This document shows, one piece after another, positions 44,891 to 54,150 of a stretch of DNA of 64,000 nt (positions within the stretch are counted from its first letter, which is position 1; every line of letters begins with the position of its first letter). The DNA is from Glycomyces albidus (GTDB lineage: Bacteria > Actinomycetota > Actinomycetes > Mycobacteriales > Micromonosporaceae), in contig NZ_WIAO01000001.1 in NCBI RefSeq assembly GCF_009451885.1, forward strand, positions 297,525 through 361,524, given 5' to 3'. The position numbers and the translations under genes were made by a program. Below the pieces are notes generated by a model. The model made no database searches. It was given only the letters and a program-made list of their open reading frames with translations, and was not told the origin of the DNA.

Positions 44891-45826
44891 TCATTCGCCG
44901 TCGAGTGTGGACCTGGCCAGGGCTGCGAGGGACTCCACCAGCGCGACGCCTTCGGACTGCGAGCCGGTGCCGCTGGTGAGGACCGCCAGGCGGGTCGGGG
45001 TGTCGGTGTCTCCGGCGAGGATGCCGGTCGTGTTGACGACCCAGCGGCCGCCGAGGGCGGTGCGGGTGTCCCAGCCGTTCTTGAGCCAGACGGTCTCGCC
45101 GTCGGCCGCGGCGGCGGAGACGCCCCAGTCCTGGGAGGCGACGACCGAGGACATGAGCTCGCGGGCGTAGGCGACCTGGTCCGCGTCGAGAAGGCCCTCG
45201 TAGAGGGCGTGTCCGAGCAGGGTGAGCTGGTCGGGGGCGGTGGTGTCGGTGAGGCCCCAGGCGTCCTGGCGGGGTTCGGTACCGGTCATGCCGTAGTCGG
45301 CGCACGCCTGCGCGAGGGCGTCGGCGCCGCCGAGGTCGCGGTAGACGGCGGTGGCGGCGCTGTTGTCGGAGGCGGTGATCATCGGCCGCAGCCGCTCGTC
45401 CGGGGCGTCGTCGACCGAGCCGTGGTGGCGCAGGGCCATGACGAGGAGCTGGGTCTTCACGATGGAGGCGGTGTCGTGTCGGAGGTCGGGTTCGTAGGCG
45501 ATCCGGACCGGGCCGCGGGAGGCGGCCACGGAGACGTCGGCGCTCGTGCCGGTGTCGGCCAGGTGCGCGTCGATGCGTTCGGCGAGTCGGGAGGCGAGGA
45601 GGTCGGCGTACGTGGTGTCCGCGGCCGCGCCGCGGGTGGCGGTGCCGCCGCCGAGGCCGCCGGGTTCGGTTGCGGGCGTAGCGGTGTCGGCGGCGCCGGT
45701 GCCGCCGTCCCCGACGGCCGCGAGCGCCGCCGCTCCGGCCGCGGCGACCGCGACGGGGACGGTGAGGCGCAGGAGGGTGCGGCGGTGCAGGCGCGCGAGG
45801 CCGCCGTCGATGCGCTGGTTCGGCAT
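44891..45826 (-). CDS. Exported beta-lactamase-fold serine hydrolase (class A-like)
   Basis: A 311-residue protein with an N-terminal membrane/export segment (about residues 20-40, preceded by HRRT) and a low-complexity linker to about 70. The class A fold motifs are S121-I-V-K124, S153-D-N155 and K249-N-G251 in place of KTG. The usual omega-loop Glu166 is not visible (AWGLTDTTAPDQ). Without that Glu and with KNG, it may be an acylating D,D-peptidase-like or non-lactamase hydrolase. TAGCGT lies 6 nt before the ATG, suggesting a leaderless start. Confidence 0.85.
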   Translation of the reverse strand: MPNQRIDGGLARLHRRTLLRLTVPVAVAAAGAAALAAVGDGGTGAADTATPATEPGGLGGGTATRGAAADTTYADLLASRLAERIDAHLADTGTSADVSVAASRGPVRIAYEPDLRHDTASIVKTQLLVMALRHHGSVDDAPDERLRPMITASDNSAATAVYRDLGGADALAQACADYGMTGTEPRQDAWGLTDTTAPDQLTLLGHALYEGLLDADQVAYARELMSSVVASQDWGVSAAAADGETVWLKNGWDTRTALGGRWVVNTTGILAGDTDTPTRLAVLTSGTGSQSEGVALVESLAALARSTLDGE

Positions 45827-45902
45827 GGCCGGACGCTATGGGCGGAAGCTCAACTCCCCATGTCGTCCGGTTCAAGAAATGATGAGAACGCTGGCGGCCG
45901 CC

Positions 45903-46474
45903 TCACGCGACCGGTTGCGCGGCCTCCATGCTCGCGACCCGTGCGGCGCGCAGGCGCCCGGCGAGGTCCCGGGTGGGGCCGCCGCGCACGAGCAGGACCA
46001 GCCACGGGTCGTCGTCCATCCTGGCGGCGCTGACGAGCGCCAGCGCCATGATGTGGGCGCAGACTTCCCGGCTGTCGGCGCAGCCGCAGGAGGTGGTGAT
46101 CCGGTTGTGCTCTTCGGTGACGAACTTCTTGGGCAGCAGGCGCATCCCGGCCTCGGCGAGGACGTCGTCGATGCGCTTGGGCAGGCGGCCGGCGAGAAGC
46201 CCGGCCACGCACGAGGGCGACAGGGACAGGGCGGTCATGCCGGCGGTCCACGCGGAGGCGTTGTAGACGGGGATGCGGATCTCGGCGTCGTAGGTGCGGC
46301 CGGCGTCGGCGACGGTCCCGGAGACCAGGCCCGGTTCGATGGACAGGCCGGTGACGGCGCCGTGCCCGGCGAGGGCGCGGCCCTTGACGATGCGCTGGTC
46401 GGGGTAGTTGAGGCCGATGGTCTCCAAGGCCCGCCACCATTTGCGTCCCCACCAGGTCCGGCCGTACGGGTCGC

Positions 46475-46478
<4 letters not shown>
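45903..46478 (-). CDS. SWIM zinc-finger protein
   Basis: A 191-residue protein with a SWIM zinc-binding motif CGCADSREVCAH (CxC-x6-CxH, residues 131-142). It begins WWGRKWWRALE, a typical start for SWIM-domain partners of SNF2 helicases. Its GTG overlaps the stop of the helicase gene as GTGA, so the two are made together and probably act in one DNA-linked complex. Confidence 0.9.
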
Positions 46479-48379
<1,901 letters not shown>

Positions 48380-48731
48380 CGAGGCTCCTACGGTGGGAAG
48401 GCAGACGTGCCATTTTGCCACAAGCGGGGGCCCGAACCCAAACGCGCGAATGGTTATGGGGTGGTTTGGGGGGTTCACGATAGGAACGGGGCGGGTCCGC
48501 CCGTCGTGCCGCTCCGCGGTCGCCCGCGGCGCGGCGGCTCCGTCCGGGCCCGCCCCGTCAACCCCAGAGCAAGGTCCGCGGGAGGGCCGGCGTCACCGGG
48601 CGGCCGGCGCTCGCGCCGGCGGTGGCCCTCCACATTGAGGTCGACTCGACATCCTTCGGACAGAAGGATGTTCGAACGTGTAGAAGTTAGCGATAAATTC
48701 GAACACTGTCAATACCTGCGCCGGCGGCGGG
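48380..48731. other. Long leader and promoter region of the SNF2 gene
   Basis: The 352-nt interval carries a near-consensus minus-strand promoter at 48684-48712 and then a leader of about 300 nt before the TTG. The first part of the leader forms a stem-loop; the rest is GC-rich with no convincing small gene. Confidence 0.5.
48649..48712 (-). promoter_or_regulatory. Promoter TTGACA-N17-TAACTT with TTCGAAC sites and a 5' stem-loop
   Basis: On the minus strand TTGACA (48712-48707) and TAACTT (48689-48684) are 17 nt apart. TTCGAAC occurs at 48698-48704 in the spacer and at 48671-48677 around the start point. The first transcribed bases then form ACATCCTTC-N5-GAAGGATGT (48649-48671), a 9-bp stem. 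The -35 region reads TTGACAGTG, close to the RecA-independent damage promoter TTGTCRGTG. Confidence 0.65.
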
Positions 48732-49145
48732 TCAGGTGACCGGGCAGCGCAGGGCGAGGTCGAACGCGGCCGAGTCCTGGAACCGGGTGCGGGCCGCCTC
48801 GAGGTCCTCGGGGGCGGTGGCGGCGACGATGTCCTGGACCTCCCGGGCGTAGGAGGCGGCCATGGCCTTGAGCTCGGTGTCCTCGATCCGGTTGCCGAGG
48901 GCCTCCATCTCGTCCACGACGGCGTCGAGGCTCTGGGCGTCGGCCTGCCCGACGAGGTCGAGGGCCTCCCAGGTGCGGTCGCAGTCGGCGGCGTACTGCT
49001 CCGAGTCGCGTTCGAAGTCCGGGTTGCCCGGGTCGGCCTCGTCGGCGCCGCCGAGGCACTCCGCGAGTATCCAGAGCAGCACCAGCACCCCGATGACCCA
49101 GGCGAAGAGCTTGACCAGGCGCACGTCGACCATGTTCGCCCCCAC
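48732..49145 (-). CDS. Small single-pass membrane protein
   Basis: A 137-residue protein with one N-terminal transmembrane helix (about residues 10-31) and an acidic helical domain containing two cysteines (AADCDRTW and LRCPVT). I do not recognise it. Starts are possible at the GTG 49145 or the ATG 49133; TAGACT at 49165-49170 is the probable -10 box. It is divergent from the KDG kinase gene. Confidence 0.72.
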   Translation of the reverse strand: MGANMVDVRLVKLFAWVIGVLVLLWILAECLGGADEADPGNPDFERDSEQYAADCDRTWEALDLVGQADAQSLDAVVDEMEALGNRIEDTELKAMAASYAREVQDIVAATAPEDLEAARTRFQDSAAFDLALRCPVT

Positions 49146-49274
49146 TGCGAGAGCCGGTCGTCCCAGTCTACGCGAGGCGGCGGCCCACCGCGCCTGTCAG
49201 AATGCGCTTTCCACTCGGTAGGCTAAGGCGACCCCGATCCCGACCGCGGCGGACCGCGGACGAAGGAGCCCCTG

Positions 49275-50189
49275 TTGGACGTCCTGTGCCTCGGCGAGTC
49301 GATGTGCGTGTTCGCGCCGACCACCGCCGGACCCCTGCGCACGGCCGCCGAGCTGCACGCCGGCGTGGCCGGCGCCGAATCGAACGTCGCCGTCGCGCTC
49401 GCGCGGCTGGGGGCGCACGCCGCCTGGCACGGCAAGGTCGGCGACGACCCGTTCGGGCAGCGCATCCGGGACGTCCTGGAGGCGGCGGGCGTCGACTGCT
49501 CGGGCGTCGCGACCGACCCGGCGCGGCCGACGGGCGTGTACTTCAAGGACCCGGGCCCCGAGGGCACCGTCGTCCACTACTACCGGCGCGGCTCGGCGGC
49601 CTCGACGATGGGGCCCGGGCACCTGGCGGGGATCGCGCCGCCGCGGATCCTGCACCTGTCGGGGATCACCCCGGCGCTGTCGGCCTCGTGCGCGGCCCTG
49701 ATCGAGGAGCTGCTCGTGGACCGGGCGCTGGGGGCGGCGACGGTGAGCTTCGACGTGAACTACCGCCCGGCGCTGTGGCCGGTCGAGGAGGCCGGGCCGG
49801 TGCTGGCGCGGCTCGCGGGGGCCGCCGACATCGCGTTCGTCGGCCTCGACGAGGCGCAGACCCTGTGGGGCGCCGCGACCGCCGAGGACGTGCGCGAGCA
49901 CGTGCCGGACGCGGGCGTGCTCGTCGTCAAGGACGGCGGGAACGGCGTCACCGCCTTCGCCGGCGGGGAGCGGCGCTACTCCCCCGCCGAACCGGTCGAC
50001 GTGGTCGAGCCGGTCGGCGCCGGCGACGCGTTCGCGGCCGGATTCCTCTACGGCCGCCTGCGGGACGCCTCGCTCGAGGCGTCGATGCGCCTGGGCCACC
50101 GGCTCGCCGCCGGCGCCCTCCAGACCGTCGGGGACCTCGCGCCCCCGCCCGCACCCGAGACCGTTCGAGCCATCCTGGAGGAACAGTGA
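49275..50189 (+). CDS. kdgK: 2-keto-3-deoxygluconate kinase (PfkB family)
   Basis: A 304-residue ribokinase-family sugar kinase. N-terminal LGESMCVFAP, the GxxxN motif in GAESNVAVALARLG, and the C-terminal anion-hole motif VGAGDAFAAGF near residue 246 are all present. The closest pattern is KDG kinase, which makes KDPG from ATP and 2-keto-3-deoxygluconate. The neighbouring gene encodes KDPG aldolase, which strongly supports this. The TTG start follows AAGGAG. Confidence 0.9.
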   Translation: MDVLCLGESMCVFAPTTAGPLRTAAELHAGVAGAESNVAVALARLGAHAAWHGKVGDDPFGQRIRDVLEAAGVDCSGVATDPARPTGVYFKDPGPEGTVVHYYRRGSAASTMGPGHLAGIAPPRILHLSGITPALSASCAALIEELLVDRALGAATVSFDVNYRPALWPVEEAGPVLARLAGAADIAFVGLDEAQTLWGAATAEDVREHVPDAGVLVVKDGGNGVTAFAGGERRYSPAEPVDVVEPVGAGDAFAAGFLYGRLRDASLEASMRLGHRLAAGALQTVGDLAPPPAPETVRAILEEQ

Positions 50190-50785
50190 CCCTTGACCAA
50201 GGCGCATTCTTCGACCGCCTCTTCGCCGATCAGCGCGTGATGGCGATCTGGCGGGGCCTGCCCGCCGACGAGACCGTGGCGCTCTCCGAGCGCCTGTGGG
50301 ACGCCGGGATCGACCTGGTCGAGGTGCCGATCGGGCAGCCGGGCCAGGAGGAGGCGCTCGCGGCGGCGGTCAAGGCCGCCGGACCGCGCGGGCACCTGGT
50401 CGGCGCCGGCACGGTCGTCTCGGTCGCCCACGTGGAGCGCGCGGCCGCGGCCGGCGCGGCCTACACGATCGCCCCGGGTCTGAACCCGGCCGTGCTGGCC
50501 GCTTCGCACGCGGCGGGCCTGCCGCACCTGCCGGGCGTGGCGACGGCGAGCGAGGTCGGCCTCTCGCGTGAGCTGGGATGCACCTGGGTGAAGGTGTTCC
50601 CGGCGTCGTCGCTGGGCAAGGACTGGTTCAAGGCGATGGCCGGGCCGTTCCCGGACGTCAAGTACGTGGCGACCGGCGGCGTCGGCCCGGACGAGGTCGA
50701 GGCCTACCGGAAGGCCGGCGCCTCGGTGATCGGCATGGGGTCGGCGCTGGCGGACCCGGCGAACATCGAGAAGCTGCTGGGCTGA
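50186..50785 (+). CDS. eda: KDPG aldolase
   Basis: A 199-residue class I aldolase of the KDPG/KHG family. Lys136 in VKVFPASSLG is the Schiff-base residue and Glu46 in LVEVPIGQ the catalytic acid. The phosphate-binding ATGGVG is near residue 155. It splits KDPG into pyruvate and glyceraldehyde 3-phosphate. The GTG start overlaps the kinase stop as GTGA, so the two proteins are made together and complete uronate/KDG breakdown. Confidence 0.93.
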   Translation: MTLDQGAFFDRLFADQRVMAIWRGLPADETVALSERLWDAGIDLVEVPIGQPGQEEALAAAVKAAGPRGHLVGAGTVVSVAHVERAAAAGAAYTIAPGLNPAVLAASHAAGLPHLPGVATASEVGLSRELGCTWVKVFPASSLGKDWFKAMAGPFPDVKYVATGGVGPDEVEAYRKAGASVIGMGSALADPANIEKLLG

Positions 50786-50803
50786 AGGCCGGGGCACCGG
50801 TGC

Positions 50804-50858
50804 CGTGTGACATGTGATGTACCACCGGTATCACGGGCCCCCCGCTGCAACCCTGCCC
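50804..50858 (+). repeat. Left arm of a 55-bp inverted repeat around apt
   Basis: This 55-nt sequence (starting CGTGTGACATGTGAT and ending AACCCTGCCC) matches the reverse complement of 51581-51635 at 49 of 55 positions. The arms are 722 bp apart and enclose the apt gene and its terminator. Confidence 0.85.
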
Positions 50859-50872
50859 GAGGGGTACGACAG

Positions 50873-50904
50873 AACGCGCGCAACATGAAAGTTGCGCGCG
50901 TTTT
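50873..50904. terminator. Intrinsic terminator
   Basis: AACGCGCGCAAC (50873-50884) and GTTGCGCGCGTT (50891-50902) form a perfect 12-bp stem with a 6-nt loop, followed by TT on the plus strand. It lies between convergent eda and apt. Confidence 0.85.
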
Positions 50905-50963
50905 GCGGTCTCAGGAGGCGCAGCGCGTGCCGTCGAGCACCGGCAGGGCGGGTGCGTTGAGGG

Positions 50964-51479
50964 TCAGAGCTTGCCGAGGAGCGAGATCACCGGGTAGCCC
51001 TCGAGCCGGTCGCGGCCGGAGAGGGAGGCGATCTCGAGGAGGGCGGCGCAGGCGGCGACGGTGCCGCCGAGGCCCTCCACGAGGCGCACGCCGGCGGCCA
51101 TGGATTCGCCGGTGGCGATGACGTCGTCGACGAGCAGGACCCGGTCGCCGTCCTTGACGGCGTCGGAGTGGAGTTCGACGCGGACCTCGGCGTACTCGCC
51201 GCGGTAGGTCTCGACGGCGGCTTCGCGGGGCAGCTTGCCGGCCTTGCGGATCGGCAGGAGCGGCTTGCCTGTGCGGTCGGCGAGCGGCGCGGCCCACAGG
51301 AACCCGCGGGCGTCGAACGCGGCGATCGAGTCGTACGGGTGCGCCTCGACCGCTTCCAGGAGGCGGTCGATCGACGCCCGGAACGCGTCGGGGGCGGCGA
51401 GCAGCGGCGTGATGTCGCGGAAGCCGACCCCGGGCTCGGGGAAGTCCGGGACGACGGGCACGTATTCGGTCAGGTCCAC
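50964..51479 (-). CDS. apt: Adenine phosphoribosyltransferase
   Basis: A 171-residue type I phosphoribosyltransferase. The PRPP-binding motif VLLVDDVIATGESM is near residues 110-123 and the adenine-PRT signature FPEPGVGFRDITPLL is at the start. It salvages adenine to AMP. The GTG at 51479 is chosen because TAACCT lies 7 nt upstream (leaderless). The apt gene often sits between secDF and relA in actinobacteria; here it is isolated among sugar genes and enclosed by a 55-bp inverted repeat. Confidence 0.93.
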   Translation of the reverse strand: MDLTEYVPVVPDFPEPGVGFRDITPLLAAPDAFRASIDRLLEAVEAHPYDSIAAFDARGFLWAAPLADRTGKPLLPIRKAGKLPREAAVETYRGEYAEVRVELHSDAVKDGDRVLLVDDVIATGESMAAGVRLVEGLGGTVAACAALLEIASLSGRDRLEGYPVISLLGKL

Positions 51480-51486
51480 GACGGCA

Positions 51487-51492
51487 AGGTTA
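51487..51492 (-). promoter_or_regulatory. -10 box TAACCT of a leaderless apt promoter
   Basis: On the minus strand TAACCT is followed by seven nucleotides and the GTG at 51479, with no ribosome-binding site. Confidence 0.55.
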
Positions 51493-51580
51493 ACCCGGCC
51501 CTGAACGTCCGGGCCCCGGACGCCGGGGGTCTGTGGCAGACCCGAGAACTCTTCACCTCGGCCGCGATGTCGGAGCCTTG

Positions 51581-51635
51581 GGGCAGGGTTGCAGCGGGGG
51601 GCCCGCAGTACCGGTGGCATATCACATGTCACATG
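51581..51635 (-). repeat. Right arm of the 55-bp inverted repeat around apt
   Basis: The reverse complement reads CATGTGACATGTGAT...AACCCTGCCC and is 89% identical to 50804-50858. The differences are six substitutions and no gap, so spacing within the element is preserved. Confidence 0.85.
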
Positions 51636-51700
51636 GCGCCCAGTGCAACGGCGAAGCCCCCGGCCGGGGCCGGGGGCTCGGGAACCGACGAAACCGGGCC

Positions 51701-51736
51701 CCGGCGGGACGGGTCCGGGCGGACCCGTCCCGCCGG
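51701..51736 (-). terminator. Transcription terminator hairpin
   Basis: CCGGCGGGACGGGTCC (51701-51716) and GGACCCGTCCCGCCGG (51721-51736) form a perfect 16-bp stem with a GGGC loop, 5 nt after the stop of the membrane protein gene. Confidence 0.8.
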
Positions 51737-51741
51737 AGTCC

Positions 51742-52128
51742 TCAGGCCGCGACGGGCTGGCGGGCCTTGACGGCGGCCACGACCAGGTTCTGCTGCGACT
51801 GGACGTAGCAGACGTGGGTGCTCGCCAGGAAGACGAACAGGGTGGCGAGGCCGGTCGAGAAGGTGGGCGTGAGGCCGGCGGCCTCCTGCTCCTGGCGGAT
51901 CGAGGCGCAGAACTTGAACCAGTTGACGATCGGCCAGATGAACAGGGTCAAGGCTCCGATGAGGATCGACCAGACCATGGCGGCCGGGGCGACGTTCTTC
52001 TCGCCGTTCGGGTTCACGGCCTTGACTTCGGCGGTGATCTTCGCGAACCACACGAGGGAGTAGATGCCGATGGTCGGGAGGTTCAGGATCCAGACGGCGA
52101 ACGGGCCGCGGGTCTTCAATTCGGGCAT
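51742..52128 (-). CDS. DUF4234-type membrane protein
   Basis: A 128-residue membrane protein with three to four helices and the DUF4234-like opening RGPFAVWILNLPTIGIYSLVWFAKI. The family has no known function. The ATG at 52128 follows CAAGGAGTTCTGC. It ends before a strong hairpin and is a single-gene transcript; its neighbours are unrelated. Confidence 0.85.
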   Translation of the reverse strand: MPELKTRGPFAVWILNLPTIGIYSLVWFAKITAEVKAVNPNGEKNVAPAAMVWSILIGALTLFIWPIVNWFKFCASIRQEQEAAGLTPTFSTGLATLFVFLASTHVCYVQSQQNLVVAAVKARQPVAA

Positions 52129-52282
52129 GTGGGCAGAACTCCTTGCGGTAAGGGAAAAGGGGGCACCGGTCAAAACGCACGGCTGCGGGAGGAATCCCGC
52201 AGCCGGTTGGGCTCGCTGACCGAAGTGCAGCTCACATTAACATGTTCGATTGTCGTGAATAGAGGAAGGCGATCCTCTTTCC

Positions 52283-53167
52283 TCAACCCTTGAGTCCCGT
52301 TTGCGCGACCCCCTGGACCAGGAACCGCTGCAGGAACAGGAAGACGAACACCAGCGGCAGGATCGCCACGGCGGCCGCCATGAACAATTGGGGCAGATTC
52401 ACCGTCTGCGAGGTCAGGAACGTCGAGAGCGCGACCTGGACGGTCCACGAGTCGGACGAGCGGCCGATGACCAGCGGCCACAGGAACGAGTTCCAGGACG
52501 TCACGAAGGTGATCACCGCGATCGCGGCGAGGAAGCCCTTCGAGTTCGGGATCACGATGCGCCAGAAGGAGCCCCAGTATCCCAGGCCGTCCACCCTGGC
52601 GGCCTCCTCGAGTTCCCGGGGGAAGCTCAGGAAGTACTGCCGGCACAGGAACGCCACGAACCCGTTGAACAGCGTCGGGATGATCAGGCCCCGCAGGTCC
52701 GAGACCCAGCCGAGGCTGGAGACCATCACGAAGCTGGGCAGGAACGTGATCGCGCTGGGCACCATCAGCGTGGCCAGGATCGCGTAGAACACCTTGTCGG
52801 CGTGGCGGTAGGGGATGCGGGCGAGGCCGTAGCCGGCGGTCGTGCACAGGAACAGCGTGCCGGCGGTGGTGAGCACGGAGACCATGGCGGAGTTCAGCAG
52901 ACTCCGCGCCATGGGCACCTTCTCGTCGTTGAACAGCTCGGTGAAGTTGCCCCACTGGATCTCGGAGGGGAACCACATCCACCCCGGCGCCGTGATGTCC
53001 TCAGTGGTGGACAGCGCGTTCCGCACGATCAGGTAGAACGGGATCAGGAAGACCAGCGCGAGCAGGCACAGCCCGACGAAGTTGGCGACGCGCGAGGCGC
53101 GCGAGCCGACGCCGGGCTTGTAGCCGACCGGCCGCGGCCGGTTCTGCGTGGACACCATGTCGGTCAC
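52283..53167 (-). CDS. Sugar ABC transporter permease (MalG type)
   Basis: A 294-residue inner-membrane permease with six helices. The EAA loop is EAARVDGLGYWGSFWRIVIP near residues 195-214, the contact to the ATPase. It is the second permease of a CUT1-family importer. I start at the GTG 53167, which overlaps the upstream stop as GTGA; an ATG at 53158 is an alternative with AAGGACGG before it. No ATPase gene lies in the operon, so a shared MsiK-type ATPase is likely. Confidence 0.92.
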   Translation of the reverse strand: MTDMVSTQNRPRPVGYKPGVGSRASRVANFVGLCLLALVFLIPFYLIVRNALSTTEDITAPGWMWFPSEIQWGNFTELFNDEKVPMARSLLNSAMVSVLTTAGTLFLCTTAGYGLARIPYRHADKVFYAILATLMVPSAITFLPSFVMVSSLGWVSDLRGLIIPTLFNGFVAFLCRQYFLSFPRELEEAARVDGLGYWGSFWRIVIPNSKGFLAAIAVITFVTSWNSFLWPLVIGRSSDSWTVQVALSTFLTSQTVNLPQLFMAAAVAILPLVFVFLFLQRFLVQGVAQTGLKG

Positions 53168-54141
53168 CGTCCTTCCGGTTTGCCGAAGCCGAGGATCTTG
53201 CCCTGGAAGAGGGTCACGATCGCGATGAGCAGCGCCAGGATGAGCGCCCCGGCCGAGCCGCGGCCGAGGTCCTGGCTCGTTCCCAGCGAGGTGTGGAACA
53301 GGTAGACCAGCGGCGTCCGGGCGTAGGGCACGTTCCCGGAGTTCGGCAGCAGGTTCCAGAACTCGTCGAATGCCTGGTAGGCCGCGATGAGGACCAGCAT
53401 CAGCACCGCCACCGAGGAGGCCCGGAGCTGCGGCAGGGTGATGTGCCAGAACGTCTGCCAGCCGGGCTTGGCGCCGTCGACGTAGGCGGCCTCGTAGAGG
53501 TGCTCGGGGATCTGCTGGAGCGCCGCGATGAACAGGATCATGTAGAAGCCGCACTGGATCCACAGCCGGAGCGTGGCGATGACGAGCCAGAACCACGGCG
53601 GGTCGTTCCCGAACAGCCACGGGATGTCCTCGATCCCGAACCATCCGAGCACGGTGTTGGCCATGCCGTAGCGCACGCCGGCGAAGATCGACATCTTCCA
53701 CACCAGGGACGCCACCACGTACGAGCAGGCGAAGGGCAGGAAGAACACCGAGCGGAAGAACGCCCGCGCCAGCCGGACCCTGTTGACCGCCAGGGCGAGC
53801 CCGAGCGAGGAGGCGAAGGTGATCGGCACGATGATCGCCGCGAAGACCGTGAAGGTGATGAGGCTCCGCCGGAAGTCCGGGTTGGTGAGCATCTCGGCGT
53901 AGTTGTCGATGCCGACGAAGTCGTCCGCCGTCGGGGTCACGGTGTTGCGCGCGTCGAAGAGCGACAGGTAGGCGGACCAGCCGACCGGGATGTACGTGAA
54001 GATGATGAGGCCGAGCAGGAACGGCCCGACGAAGTAGCAGAAGGCGAGGTTGCGGCCGCCGAGCGTTCGGCGGCGGCGGGGGCGTCGTGACGTCCCCGCT
54101 GCCGCCGGAGCCGGATCGGCCGTCTTGTCGGTGACGGCCAT
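53164..54141 (-). CDS. Sugar ABC transporter permease (MalF type)
   Basis: A 325-residue permease with six helices and the EAA motif EAAYVDGAKPGWQTFWHITLP. It forms a heterodimer with the MalG-type protein encoded by the overlapping downstream gene. The N-terminal 30 residues are a basic cytoplasmic tail. It follows the binding protein gene by 9 nt. Confidence 0.93.
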   Translation of the reverse strand: MAVTDKTADPAPAAAGTSRRPRRRRTLGGRNLAFCYFVGPFLLGLIIFTYIPVGWSAYLSLFDARNTVTPTADDFVGIDNYAEMLTNPDFRRSLITFTVFAAIIVPITFASSLGLALAVNRVRLARAFFRSVFFLPFACSYVVASLVWKMSIFAGVRYGMANTVLGWFGIEDIPWLFGNDPPWFWLVIATLRLWIQCGFYMILFIAALQQIPEHLYEAAYVDGAKPGWQTFWHITLPQLRASSVAVLMLVLIAAYQAFDEFWNLLPNSGNVPYARTPLVYLFHTSLGTSQDLGRGSAGALILALLIAIVTLFQGKILGFGKPEGR

Positions 54142-54150
54142 GTCGGTGCC

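Noticed and set aside
48671..48712. LexA (SOS) box made from TTCGAAC sites
   Set aside because: Actinobacterial LexA boxes need TCGAAC-N4-GTTCGA. Only half-sites are seen, 27 bp apart, so the standard box is absent.
50807..50857. Conserved short peptide encoded in both apt repeat arms (MTCDxPPVxRAPRCNPA)
   Set aside because: The arms differ by changes that are not mainly synonymous, there is no ribosome site before the presumed start and no stop at a shared position. A DNA element is the simpler reading.
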